Both the position numbers and the translations under genes were made by a program. Under the pieces are notes generated by a model that was given only the letters and a program-made list of their open reading frames with translations, was not told where the DNA came from and made no database searches. A DNA stretch of 60,704 bases, taken from assembly GCF_000282035.1 (NCBI RefSeq), contig NZ_AKKA01000032.1, positions 1 through 60,704 on the forward strand, given 5' to 3'. Below, one piece after another: positions 8,434 to 16,368 of the stretch (its first letter is position 1; every line of letters starts with the position of its first letter). Source of the DNA: Rhizobium sp. CF122 (GTDB lineage Bacteria > Pseudomonadota > Alphaproteobacteria > Rhizobiales > Rhizobiaceae).

Positions 8434-9152
8434 TGTTCGTCGAAACCATTGCAGACAATGTTACCGACTGGGTGCCGCGGCTGCTCGTTGGCCTGCGATC
8501 GACGTTTGCGCTGACGGTGGGCGGATTTTGCCTCGCCTTCGTACTGGCGCTGCTCATCGAATATCTGCGCAGTCGCCGCAATCCCGCGCTCAGGCTCATT
8601 GCACGCCTTTATATCGCATGTGCGCGCGGCGTGCCGGTTCTGGTGATCCTTTATCTTCTCTATTTCGCGTTGCCGGTCGCAGGAATCACCCTGTCGGCCT
8701 TGTCTGCCGGAACGATCGGCCTTGCAGCGGTCTATGGCGCCTATCTCGCCGAAGTGTTCCGCGCTGGCCTTAGCGCCATTCCGACGGGCCAGCGCGAGGC
8801 GGCACTGGCAAGCGGCATGACACCATTCCAGACGTTCCGGCTTGTTCTTTTGCCGCAGGCGGTCCGGCATACGATTGCCCCGCTGTTGATCAATCTGGTC
8901 TCGCTGCTGAAGGACAGTTCCATCTGCGCCCTCATCGCGGTTCCGGAACTGACGCTGGTCTCGCGCGAGATCATGTCTGAGAGTTTCATGCCGCTCTCCG
9001 TCTTCGCGCTGACTGCGCTGCTTTATTTTGCGCTCGCCTGGCCGGCCTCGCTCGTTGCCCGCGCCCTCGAGCAGCGCCCTCATCGCCCGGCGGCGCAGCG
9101 TGACCGCGGCCGCAGCAAGCGTCCCGCCGTCGAAGTCACGGCCGTGGGGTGA
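8430..9152 (+). CDS. amino acid ABC transporter permease 2
   Basis: A 240-aa partner permease of the same family. It has hydrophobic segments across its length, and the EAA loop is visible in GQREAALASGMTPFQTFRLV. The C-terminal tail (RPHRPAAQRDRGRSKR) is basic and probably cytoplasmic. Translation is coupled to permease 1 through ATGA. It completes a binding protein-ATPase-two permease importer placed between the dehydrogenase and the kinase genes. Confidence 0.92.
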   Translation: MMFVETIADNVTDWVPRLLVGLRSTFALTVGGFCLAFVLALLIEYLRSRRNPALRLIARLYIACARGVPVLVILYLLYFALPVAGITLSALSAGTIGLAAVYGAYLAEVFRAGLSAIPTGQREAALASGMTPFQTFRLVLLPQAVRHTIAPLLINLVSLLKDSSICALIAVPELTLVSREIMSESFMPLSVFALTALLYFALAWPASLVARALEQRPHRPAAQRDRGRSKRPAVEVTAVG

Positions 9153-9215
9153 CCGCAAGGGTGTTGCCGCAGACCCATGGGGTCCAATAATCTTTACATT
9201 GCTATGGGAGTGAAG

Positions 9216-10910
9216 ATGAAAAAACTGATCAACCGGCCGGAAGATGTCGTCCGGGAAATGCTGGAAGGCGTTGTTGCCCTGTCGCCGGCAACCGCACTCC
9301 TGGGAGACGAAAACATCGTCGTTCAGGCGCGACTGCCGGAAGATTGCGCCCGTAAGGTCGCGCTGATCTCCGGCGGCGGCAGCGGCCATGAGCCGGCCCA
9401 TGCCGGCTATGTTGGGCCCGGCATGCTGACGGCGGCGGTGGCAGGCGACGTCTTCACCTCGCCAAGTGCCGATGCCGTCCTTACCGCGATCCGGGCGGTT
9501 GGCGGGCCTGCCGGCGTTCTTCTCATTGTCAAGAACTACACGGGCGACAGGTTAAACTTTGGGCTCGCCGCCGAGATGGCACGTGCTGAAGGGATACCGG
9601 TCGAGATTGTCGTCGTTGCAGACGATACAGCACTTCGTGACACGGTTCCTGCCGAGCGCCGCCGTGGCATCGCCGGCACCGTCCTGGTTCACAAGCTCGC
9701 CGGCGCGGCGGCCGCTGAGGGCCTGCCACTTGGCAGTGTCGCAGCGATCGCCAAGGCCGCGGCAGAGCGGATCTCCTCCATGGGTGTTTCGCTTGGATCC
9801 TGTACGCTTCCTTCCGTCGGCAAGCCCGGCTTTACACTTGGGGAGAATGAAATCGAGATCGGGCTCGGCATTCATGGTGAACCGGGTGTCAAGAGGATGG
9901 CCAATGCTTCGGCGGACGCATTGGTGGATCTCGTTATCGACACGATGATTGCCGACGGAAAAATCAAGCGTGGAGACGATGTCGCGCTCCTCATGAATGG
10001 CCTTGGATCGACGCCGCCCCTGGAGCTCGCCATCCTGGCACGCGCCGGGCTGGTGCGGCTTGAGCGAGAAGGCATGACGGTCGTTCGCAGTTGGGCCGGA
10101 ACGTTCCTCTCCGCTCTCGACATGCCTGGGTTTTCGCTGTCGATTTTGCCGGTAACGGCAGACGACCTAGTGCGTCTTGATCATCCGGTCGAAACGCTCG
10201 CCTGGCCAGGCGGAGGCAAAGTCAATAAACCTGGAGCGACGATCAGCATCCCCTCCCATTCCGTACCCGCCGATGACAGTCGGCGCGCCGTTGTTACTCA
10301 ATCGGGCCAGCGGTTGCGTCAACTGTTCGCCAGCATCGCCAGCGCGCTTGTCAATGCAGAAGACGAGTTGGCGCGACTGGATAGCATCTCTGGCGACGGC
10401 GACCTTGGGGCAAGCATGCGGCGCGGCGCGGACGCTTTGCTGTCCCTGCCTGACGCTGCATTCTCAAGCGTTGCTCAAGCCTTGTCGCAAGCTGGCGAGC
10501 GGGTCAGGAAAGCGATCGCGGGAAGTTCGGGGCCGTTCTATGCCACGGCACTCATGCGTGCGGCACGTCGTTTGTCTGCAATTGACGAGCCGACCGCCGC
10601 CGACATAGCAGGCGCATTTTTGGACGCGGTTCAGGCGATCATGGATCTTGGTGGGGCCCGTCCCGGCGACCGGACCATGGTTGACGCATTGGAACCCGCT
10701 GCCCGGACGCTCAGCGATCAACTCGGTTCGAACGTGGCGTTCAAGACCGCTTGGCGCACGGCCGTGGAGGCAGCCGAGGACGGAATGAAGCGGACGAGTG
10801 ACATGCATCCGAAGCTTGGACGCGCGAGTTATCTCGGAAAGCGCGCAATCGGTCATCCGGACGCAGGCGCTGTCGCCGCCGTCATATGGCTAAGAGCCAC
10901 GATCCAATAG
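9216..10910 (+). CDS. dihydroxyacetone-kinase family protein (DhaK-DhaL fusion)
   Basis: A 564-aa single-chain ATP-dependent kinase of the dihydroxyacetone/erythrulose kinase type. The DhaK part (about 1-330) has SGGGSGHEPAHAGYVG and IEIGLGIHGEPGV, whose histidine is the residue that binds the substrate carbonyl covalently in this family. The DhaL part (about 360-560) has SGDGDLGASMRRGADAL, the Mg/ATP-binding aspartate cluster, and SSGPFYATALMRAA. I choose the ATG at 9216 because GGGAG lies 5-9 nt before it; an upstream ATG (9177) lacks a site. It closes the catabolic operon, so a C3-C4 keto-sugar or keto-alcohol product may be phosphorylated here. Its last 20 codons reappear as an isolated fragment at 12906-12968. 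Confidence 0.9.
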   Translation: MKKLINRPEDVVREMLEGVVALSPATALLGDENIVVQARLPEDCARKVALISGGGSGHEPAHAGYVGPGMLTAAVAGDVFTSPSADAVLTAIRAVGGPAGVLLIVKNYTGDRLNFGLAAEMARAEGIPVEIVVVADDTALRDTVPAERRRGIAGTVLVHKLAGAAAAEGLPLGSVAAIAKAAAERISSMGVSLGSCTLPSVGKPGFTLGENEIEIGLGIHGEPGVKRMANASADALVDLVIDTMIADGKIKRGDDVALLMNGLGSTPPLELAILARAGLVRLEREGMTVVRSWAGTFLSALDMPGFSLSILPVTADDLVRLDHPVETLAWPGGGKVNKPGATISIPSHSVPADDSRRAVVTQSGQRLRQLFASIASALVNAEDELARLDSISGDGDLGASMRRGADALLSLPDAAFSSVAQALSQAGERVRKAIAGSSGPFYATALMRAARRLSAIDEPTAADIAGAFLDAVQAIMDLGGARPGDRTMVDALEPAARTLSDQLGSNVAFKTAWRTAVEAAEDGMKRTSDMHPKLGRASYLGKRAIGHPDAGAVAAVIWLRATIQ

Positions 10911-11246
10911 CTCGCGGTGCAGCCGGCCGACGTTTTTGCTGTGAGGCGGAAGGGTTTCCAGGTCGATGTTGACGATCCGCTGCAAATGACATCAGCCAGA
11001 TATTTTCTCTTGGTGGCCCCGACGGCGTCGGCGAGAATGGGATAGCTTTCGGTAGGCAACGAGGCTACGTGATGAACTGAAGGTGTGTGAGAGTGCTGCC
11101 GAGGAAAAGCTGAAATCAGCCAAGCCATTCCTCAAAACTGAGTGAACGCAGGCTATTCAGATTCTTGTGTAGAACGTCCTTCATTGGAGATTCTTAGAGA
11201 ACGATTGCTCGGGTTTGGAGGCTGTATGTTGAGGCGATTTGCCTAA
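10911..11246. other. 336 bp without a convincing gene
   Basis: Downstream of the kinase gene. The minus strand shows short protein-like stretches in two frames (for example LADAVGATKRKYLADVI and, in another frame, DLETLPPHSKNVGRL), suggesting a frameshifted remnant that I cannot assign. No terminator with a clear T-run was found. Confidence 0.3.
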
Positions 11247-11612
11247 ATGGCTTCGATCTTGGTTGCTGCGACCCGTCACCGTAAGGGACGGGAATCGTTC
11301 CTTGTTTCGGGCAGGCCTATGTATTTTATAGACAGTGAGAACCTCGCGGTGAAAACGATGTCTAGCGTTGCGGCAAAAGTTTTTGTCCACGGGAAACGCC
11401 CTTACGAGACGAATCTTTCGGCTGAGCAATTGGCATTGAAGATTTCCGACCCCGCAAGTGTCGAACACTTTGACGCGTCGGCATTCGGTTTCTATTCGGA
11501 AGTCGATGAAGGTCTCCAGCATGCGTTTCTGTATGAAATGCACATCGACCATAGGCCGCATCCGCGATCGCACGGAAATTTTCTGCCTAGGCAGGCTATT
11601 CGATGGCGTTAG
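11247..11612 (+). CDS. hypothetical protein, possible remnant
   Basis: A 121-aa frame with acceptable composition up to about residue 105 (for example NLSAEQLALKISDPASVEHF) and then an arginine-rich tail, as if the 3' end were out of frame. The ATG is preceded at a long distance by GAGG. A stretch around DEGLQHAFLYEMHI distantly recalls NUDIX-type proteins, but the catalytic box is absent, so I do not assign it. It lies between the kinase gene and the HigBA module in a region rich in debris. Confidence 0.3.
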   Translation: MASILVAATRHRKGRESFLVSGRPMYFIDSENLAVKTMSSVAAKVFVHGKRPYETNLSAEQLALKISDPASVEHFDASAFGFYSEVDEGLQHAFLYEMHIDHRPHPRSHGNFLPRQAIRWR

Positions 11613-11805
11613 CTGCTTAGTGCCATCTGTCCTGTGCAGGACGGAACGTGGACGCGGCGGGCGCGTCATACCCTTTGATCGCGTGATCACCCAGCGTCAG
11701 ATTGACGATTATTCCTCAGATGATTCATGCAGGTCGCCGCCATTGCCGAAGGACACCATTGAAGCGTTCTCACCTACTCTTGACGCAACATAGCTTGGAG
11801 GCTAT

Positions 11806-12171
11806 ATGATCTGGGAGGTTAAGCTGCATGACGCCTTCGAGGCAGAGTTTGCCGCTCTTGAGCGCGGCGTCCAAACCGAACTTCTGGCTGTCGCCACGCT
11901 GCTTGGCGAATATGGCCCACAGCTTGGGCGGCCTTATGTGGACACGCTCAACGGCTCCAAACACGCCAACATGAAGGAAATGCGCTTTTCTGCCGCTGAT
12001 GGCGAGTGGCGTGTCGCCTTCGCTTTTGATTCCGAGCGTAACGCGATCGTACTGGTGGCGGGTGACAAATCAGGTGGCAGTCAGAAGCGTTTCTACAAGC
12101 AGCTCATTGCAAAGGCGGATAGCCGGCTTTTCGAACATCTGGAAAGCCTAAAAACCGCAACGAAGGGATGA
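11806..12171 (+). CDS. type II toxin, RelE/HigB (Gp49-like) family
   Basis: A 121-aa protein of the phage-derived Gp49-like/HigB toxin family, which are ribosome-dependent mRNA interferases. Supporting stretches are YGPQLGRPYVDTLNGSKHAN, MKEMRFSAADGEWRVAFAFD (the core strands with the conserved arginine) and GDKSGGSQKRFYKQLI. The order toxin then antitoxin and the ATGA overlap with the downstream XRE gene are typical of higBA. It lies in a gene-poor patch, consistent with a stabilising module on a mobile replicon. Confidence 0.88.
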   Translation: MIWEVKLHDAFEAEFAALERGVQTELLAVATLLGEYGPQLGRPYVDTLNGSKHANMKEMRFSAADGEWRVAFAFDSERNAIVLVAGDKSGGSQKRFYKQLIAKADSRLFEHLESLKTATKG

Positions 12172-12536
12172 ACGATATGGGCCGGAGCCTGACCGAAGTG
12201 ATAGCCTCGCTGCCCCAGGATCAGCAGGCAGAGATCGAGACCCGCTATCAGGAGATGCGAAGGGAGGTCGAAGGGCTGCGAGAGCTCCGCAAGATTGCCG
12301 GTAAGGCTCAAGAGGAAATAGCGGCCGCGCTGAACATCAAGCAGCCGTCCGTTTCAAAGATCGAGAAGCAGGCTGACATGTACTTGTCGACCTTGCGTAG
12401 CTATGTGGAGGCCGTGGGCGGCAAACTTGAGTTGATCGTCAAGCTTCCCGGCACACCGACGCTTCACCTCGATCACCTTGGAGACATCGTCGAAAATCAC
12501 CGACCAGCCCGCCGGCGCGCAGCGGCGCATTCATAG
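12168..12536 (+). CDS. XRE-family antitoxin, HigA type
   Basis: A 122-aa helix-turn-helix protein. The HTH lies at about residues 41-80 (REL-RKIAGKAQEEIAAALNIKQPSVSKIEKQADMYL region) and is followed by a short beta-rich tail (GGKLELIVKLPG). This matches the antitoxins paired with Gp49-like toxins. The start codon overlaps the toxin's stop, so translation is coupled. It presumably binds the toxin and represses the pair's promoter upstream of 11806. Confidence 0.88.
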   Translation: MNDMGRSLTEVIASLPQDQQAEIETRYQEMRREVEGLRELRKIAGKAQEEIAAALNIKQPSVSKIEKQADMYLSTLRSYVEAVGGKLELIVKLPGTPTLHLDHLGDIVENHRPARRRAAAHS

Positions 12537-12735
12537 GCGAAGACGATCGTTTCCATGTCCGGGAGATCGATTGTTTTGCAACGAGCCGAGAGGCGCCCAG
12601 TTTGCGCACCCGGGCAGCGTCAGTTCTCCCGAATTCAAAAGGTACTACTACCGCAAGCCCCGGCCCGTCTTCCGCGCCTTTCCTCGAAGTTGGCGCGGTA
12701 TGAAGACCGCACCTGCGTAACGATCGGAAATCGTC

Positions 12736-12899
12736 TCAGGTCCAAGCGAGCCTGTGTAGCAGGAAGTCAGGCACAGCTTTATGCCGCTCATAGGCAGCCA
12801 TCTGCACTTCATGATCAGGCACGGCGTGTGGACATGCTTCGCCATGGTGAACTCCGGTCATCACGAGCGCCGAGCGGATACATACCGGCCTGATTGGCG
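12736..12899 (-). pseudogene. 3'-end fragment of a HAD-IIA phosphatase gene
   Basis: Read on the minus strand with one frameshift near the 5' edge, this encodes a C-terminus clearly homologous to that of the intact HAD gene at 45864-46721. Both share IRSALVMTGVHH, EACP, and a terminal FLLHRL-W ending followed directly by the stop. Only about 50 codons remain. It abuts, tail away from tail, a fragment of the dihydroxyacetone-kinase gene (12906-12968). Homology is seen directly in the translated sequences; how the fragment arrived is not known. Confidence 0.75.
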
Positions 12900-12905
12900 C
12901 GCCGG

Positions 12906-12968
12906 ATCGGTCATCCGGACGCGGGCGCTGCCGCCACCGTCATATGGCTAAGAGCCACAATCCAATAG
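12906..12968 (+). pseudogene. 3'-end fragment of the DhaK-DhaL kinase gene
   Basis: Twenty codons plus stop encode IGHPDAGAAATVIWLRATIQ, matching the end of the kinase at 10910 (IGHPDAGAVAAVIWLRATIQ) with two substitutions. At the DNA level about 70 bp are nearly identical. It forms an imperfect direct repeat about 2.06 kb after the true gene end and encloses the HigBA module. It could mark a past duplication or an insertion that regenerated a gene end, or be a remnant of a paralogous cluster. Confidence 0.8.
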
Positions 12969-13104
12969 CTCGCCGCGATGAAGGATGAGGGAGGTCACAA
13001 GCTCTCTTGGGATCCCCTCGGTGTCCCCTTGCGCCATCGTTTCAGAGGTGGACGAATGCTTCGCCCACGAGCACCTGCAAATGCGATCTGGCCGAGGCAT
13101 ACCG
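12969..13104. other. short gap, no gene seen
   Basis: Sequence between the kinase fragment and the DUF982 gene's stop codon. I see no conserved element in it. Confidence 0.3.
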
Positions 13105-13386
13105 TCAGTGAACAACGGCGATGACGGGAATTCCGGCTTCCTCTGCAGCGCGAATAAGTGCGGCCCGTGCCGCCATCGCGGGGGTATGGCCGTGAATGGC
13201 ATCCAGGCATGTTTTTACGGCCGCCATGTATTCCTCGCCATCGTCTGAGGGCCAGGCGACGATAAGGGCCTCGGCGACTTCCCGTAGTGATGTGACCAGC
13301 CTGTGCTTTTCTCGACCGCTCATTACAAGCAACAGAGGAGCGAAATCTTCGCTTCTGTGCCAATCCATTACACCTGCCCTTTGCAT
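13105..13386 (-). CDS. DUF982 domain protein
   Basis: A 93-aa protein of the DUF982 family, small proteins found in multiple copies in rhizobia and of unknown function. The hallmark is in the middle and C-terminal half: VTSLREVAEALIVAWPSDDG, then CLDAIHGHTPAMAARAALI and a final IPVIAV. I choose the ATG at 13386 (MQRAGVMDWH) because AAAGGA lies upstream at a fair distance; an ATG 18 bp further in is the alternative. It is a single gene with no operon partner. Confidence 0.8.
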   Translation of the reverse strand: MQRAGVMDWHRSEDFAPLLLVMSGREKHRLVTSLREVAEALIVAWPSDDGEEYMAAVKTCLDAIHGHTPAMAARAALIRAAEEAGIPVIAVVH

Positions 13387-13553
13387 GGCTAATAATCCTT
13401 TAACCCTGCAAGAAGCGTTCCACATCCGCTGTGAAACTCACATGCCCACCCTGGATCGGCCACTTGGTGCTTGCTCGGGGAGCCCTGGCGGCAATTGCGC
13501 AACAACGACCAAGAGCTCTCTGATGTCCTCTCAACAAGGATAGGGGAGCATTT

Positions 13554-13610
13554 AAGTCAGATAACGCGGCGGAAAAGTCGGACCTAAGTCTGACTGGCGA
13601 GCCTAAGTCG
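13554..13610. repeat. four AAGTC-type repeats upstream of the BON gene
   Basis: AAGTC occurs at 13554, 13575, 13586 and 13605, extended as AAGTCAGA, AAGTCGGAC, AAGTCTGAC and AAGTCGCAC. Spacings of 21, 11 and 19 bp are close to helical turns. Two of the copies are GTCNGAC palindromes. The array ends 67 bp before the BON-domain gene and may be a regulator-binding cluster. No known regulator is assigned. Confidence 0.4.
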
Positions 13611-13676
13611 CACCCATCATATTAGCATCATGTGAAATGCATGAAGTTCCGTGGAGGGGCGGAACAGGAGGATAGT

Positions 13677-13952
13677 ATGAAGTTCGGCCCTGACAGCTAC
13701 AGCCATGACGAGTGCTGTTCACAAGGCCATAGTTCGGCGTCGACCATCGCGACAATCGAAGCAGCGCTATCGGCTGATCCAGATATCGACAGCAGTGCCA
13801 TTATGATCAGGATGCTCGGACCAATTGTTTTGCTTGAAGGTTTCATAACAAACACCGCAGACCGCGACAAAGCCATCTCGCTTGCCGCGATGATCGTAGG
13901 CCCGCAGAACGTGCAGGATCGGATGCTCAGCCGCTTCCCCCAGCAGGACTGA
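13677..13952 (+). CDS. small BON-domain protein
   Basis: A 91-aa protein whose second half fits a BON domain, a small fold found in periplasmic or membrane-binding proteins (OsmY-type). Relevant stretches are TIEAALSADPDIDSSAI, the LLEGFITNTADRDKAI turn and AAMIVGPQNVQDRM. AGGAGG lies 4-10 nt before the ATG at 13677, which decides the start against an upstream in-frame ATG. No signal peptide is visible, which is unusual for OsmY-type proteins but common in short rhizobial BON proteins. Its role is unknown. Confidence 0.7.
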   Translation: MKFGPDSYSHDECCSQGHSSASTIATIEAALSADPDIDSSAIMIRMLGPIVLLEGFITNTADRDKAISLAAMIVGPQNVQDRMLSRFPQQD

Positions 13953-13968
13953 ACGGTTTCGCGGAGCT

Positions 13969-13984
13969 TCGGACCAAGGTCCGA
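13969..13984. other. 16-bp inverted repeat
   Basis: TCGGACC-AA-GGTCCGA is a perfect inverted repeat 16 bp after the BON gene's stop. There is no T-run, so it is not a standard terminator. It shares the GTC/GAC element with the repeats upstream of the same gene. Confidence 0.45.
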
Positions 13985-14209
13985 CAAAGCGACGGACTGA
14001 AGCCCCACGTCTGGAACACTTCCTCCATTTAACGGTTTGACCCCAAGCGGAAACAAACCGCGTCAAAGGAGGAAACCGCCCACCAGATGAATTGAATCCG
14101 TCCAGCGGCTTGGCGGTCCGACGTCGACCTTAGGGCTTTTTCGAAATCAGGTAGCGAATGCCGCAACAGCGCCATTCAGCGGCCGGCCGACACGACTGAG
14201 CTTCGCCAT

Positions 14210-15487
14210 CTAAATTTGTTCCGCTCCAAAACCGGGATACACGAAAGCACCTTCGATAGTCTTGCAATCGATTTCGGTCACGCCCGCTGAGCGCGCAACA
14301 TGATACCAGGCGTCTCGAACTGTATTTGTCATGCTTTTCATGATCACGATGGCCTCTTCCCGGCTTAACAGGAAGCGATGGCACTGAGACAGTAAGTTGC
14401 TCGCACGAGCTATCCGACCCTGATCTCCGCAAGTAAGCGCCAAATCCCTTTGTCCGAGACTGATCGGCGTAGATGGGGTTAAATCATAAGCCGGTGACAA
14501 CTTCCAATCCTTGTTCTTGGCGATTGCGGCATGGTTCCGCGGATGATCGTCGGTGTTGGAAATCAGCGCGTTGAAAGACATCCGTTTGAATAGTTCGTGT
14601 GCTTGCCGTTGGGGTGCCTCGCACACACGACGAAGTTCTTCGGCAAGCAGGATGTAGGACCAAAGATCACGTGAACGGTGACTGTCATCCGCCCGGAGGA
14701 GGGTCAACCCGCTCACCATCCTCGCCCGGTGATAGCCGCCCTGCACTTTTTCACGATCAAACCGCTTGACCAGAAGAACGTCGCGGTCGGCGACCGTAGT
14801 GATGCGACTATCCGCTGTCAGAAGGCCGCATTCTCGGCCGCGTTGGAGCATCGCATGTTCTACGCGAGCGTTATTCCATCGATCGTCGTTGCGATTGAAT
14901 TTGGCAAGCCATAGGCCGTTGGCATCTTCCACGACGGCCTTTGGCCGCGCGCCGCCCATCGATGTCCCGAGCCGTAGAATTTCTTCGATTTGTTCTCTTT
15001 CTGCACTCGTCTCGACATCTTCGTCCCTCACCACCGCGTCTGCGATTTCCTGCAATCGTGCGAGATCAAACGTCTTGTTGAAGTCACGGCTGGGGGCTGG
15101 AGGTTTGACGTTTAGTCCGAAGCCCAAAGCTCCGGCCCGATCATCAGGGGAATTGAGCAAGTAATCCAATTCGTTAAGAGGCGCTTTGCCAACATGCCTT
15201 TCGATCAGTCTCCGGCCCCAATGGTCTGGTCCAGCATCTCGTAGAGAGCCGAATATGCCACCCATTGCCGCAGTTTCATAATTTCGAGGGGCAATCTGCA
15301 GGTCGACAGGGTCGATCTCGACTGCGTCGGGATTGTCTCGGTAGCTGCGACCATAGACAAACTGGCCCACGTTCGTGCCCTGCCTATCCCTGGTTAACGA
15401 GAAGCGCCCGGCCGTCACCGCCTTGATCTGCCCTGGGAGCGTTATGTAGACGAAACACTCCGACGGACCGCCTTTAGAAATCGTCAT
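14210..15487 (-). CDS. hipA: HipA-type serine/threonine kinase toxin
   Basis: A 425-aa HipA-like kinase. The N-terminal HipA_N part (about 1-110) leads into the kinase core. GGARPKAV is the glycine-rich ATP loop; ISNTDDHPRNHA is the catalytic loop with its aspartate; LSPAYDLTPS carries the metal-binding aspartate. I use the ATG at 15487 (MTISKGG), which overlaps the HipB stop by 14 bp; the longer frame runs through hipB and is not protein-like. HipA toxins phosphorylate translation-related targets and cause growth arrest; the target here is not known. It differs clearly from the second HipA at 52830. Confidence 0.92.
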   Translation of the reverse strand: MTISKGGPSECFVYITLPGQIKAVTAGRFSLTRDRQGTNVGQFVYGRSYRDNPDAVEIDPVDLQIAPRNYETAAMGGIFGSLRDAGPDHWGRRLIERHVGKAPLNELDYLLNSPDDRAGALGFGLNVKPPAPSRDFNKTFDLARLQEIADAVVRDEDVETSAEREQIEEILRLGTSMGGARPKAVVEDANGLWLAKFNRNDDRWNNARVEHAMLQRGRECGLLTADSRITTVADRDVLLVKRFDREKVQGGYHRARMVSGLTLLRADDSHRSRDLWSYILLAEELRRVCEAPQRQAHELFKRMSFNALISNTDDHPRNHAAIAKNKDWKLSPAYDLTPSTPISLGQRDLALTCGDQGRIARASNLLSQCHRFLLSREEAIVIMKSMTNTVRDAWYHVARSAGVTEIDCKTIEGAFVYPGFGAEQI

Positions 15488-15815
15488 TCGATGTCCTTTG
15501 TCGTCTAGCCCGTGTTGGTGATCGAGCACTCTCAAGGGCTTTCCCTTCATCATCTGCGTCGGGGTCGGCCATTTGTGCAAGCTGATCCGCCATCCCGAAT
15601 ACCCAAAGCATGGCGGCGTAGACGGCAATGCTTGTGGACGCCTTCCCCTTCTCGGCATCCGAGACCACGTGTCTGCCAACGCCGATTTTTTCAGCCACGT
15701 CCTGTACTTTCAAATTCCGTCGAAGGCGCGCCGTCCTGAGATGCGCGCCGAGAGTTATTAGGGAACGCTCCACCATGTACGGGGGCGCCAAACTCAAGGC
15801 ATTTCTTTTCGACAT
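15474..15815 (-). CDS. hipB: HipB-type XRE antitoxin
   Basis: A 113-aa XRE protein encoded just before hipA. The HTH is at about residues 25-70 (LGAHLRTARLRRNLKVQDVA, then KIGVGRHVVSDAEKGKAS). The C-terminus is charged and probably disordered, a feature of HipB that can contact HipA or the degradation machinery. The ATG at 15815 has GGAGG 10 nt upstream; the frame's earlier TTG lies in the operator region. It presumably represses the operon via the palindrome at 15845-15864. Confidence 0.88.
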   Translation of the reverse strand: MSKRNALSLAPPYMVERSLITLGAHLRTARLRRNLKVQDVAEKIGVGRHVVSDAEKGKASTSIAVYAAMLWVFGMADQLAQMADPDADDEGKALESARSPTRARRQRTSNDDF

Positions 15816-15844
15816 GGCGGTTAAATCCTCCACAAACTGATTTA

Positions 15845-15864
15845 ATGGTCGTTTTAACAACCAT
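15845..15864. promoter_or_regulatory. hipBA operator candidate
   Basis: ATGGTCGTTTTAACAACCAT is an inverted repeat with 9-bp arms (ATGGTyGTT / AACrACCAT, one mismatch) centred about 40 bp upstream of hipB. AT-rich sequence next to it (TTATACGCGGTTTATAT on the minus strand) could hold the promoter. Autorepression by HipB is the normal arrangement for this family. Confidence 0.6.
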
Positions 15865-16368
15865 ATAAACCGCGTATAACATGTCGGATTGTGGTTGATA
15901 AAAACTACAGGCTCTGTAGACGATGCTCGTGACCCGTTGAACGATCAGCGCACCGACGCTGCATTCCTGGATGTTATTCTTGGCAACGAACGATGACCCC
16001 AGTTGCGTTGTTGAAGCGCTGGGGTGTCGTTCATTCTCGCCACAGCGTGCGATACAGCAAAGCTTGCGGGCACTGAGACAATTCCATGAGGCCGCCCTTG
16101 GAGGGGCAATCCAGCCTCTCCATCTCACCTCAAGTGGGATTCAGCTCAGGTCCAAGAGAACCTGTGATGCCGTAAACCTTCGCAAAAACGTGGATGCGCT
16201 AGCCTCCAAGTGGAAACGCAAAGCACGCAAGAAAGCCTGAACCTGCGGTCCTCGGCGAATGCTTACCTGTCTTCACGGACTTGGGATTACTCGTGATCTT
16301 GTCCTGGATTCGATACTGGAGGTGCATAGTCGCAGTCTCTCAGTCACGTATCCGACGGAATCCAGGCC
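15865..16368. other. 504-bp intergenic region
   Basis: No convincing gene. Around 16146-16172 the minus strand reads RHHRFSWT-stop, resembling the last residues of the HAD phosphatase (LLHRLSWN-stop) and sharing CTCAGGTCCAAG with the fragment at 12736. It could be a third, very short remnant or chance. A minus-strand frame (15691-16128) shadows hipB. Confidence 0.35.
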
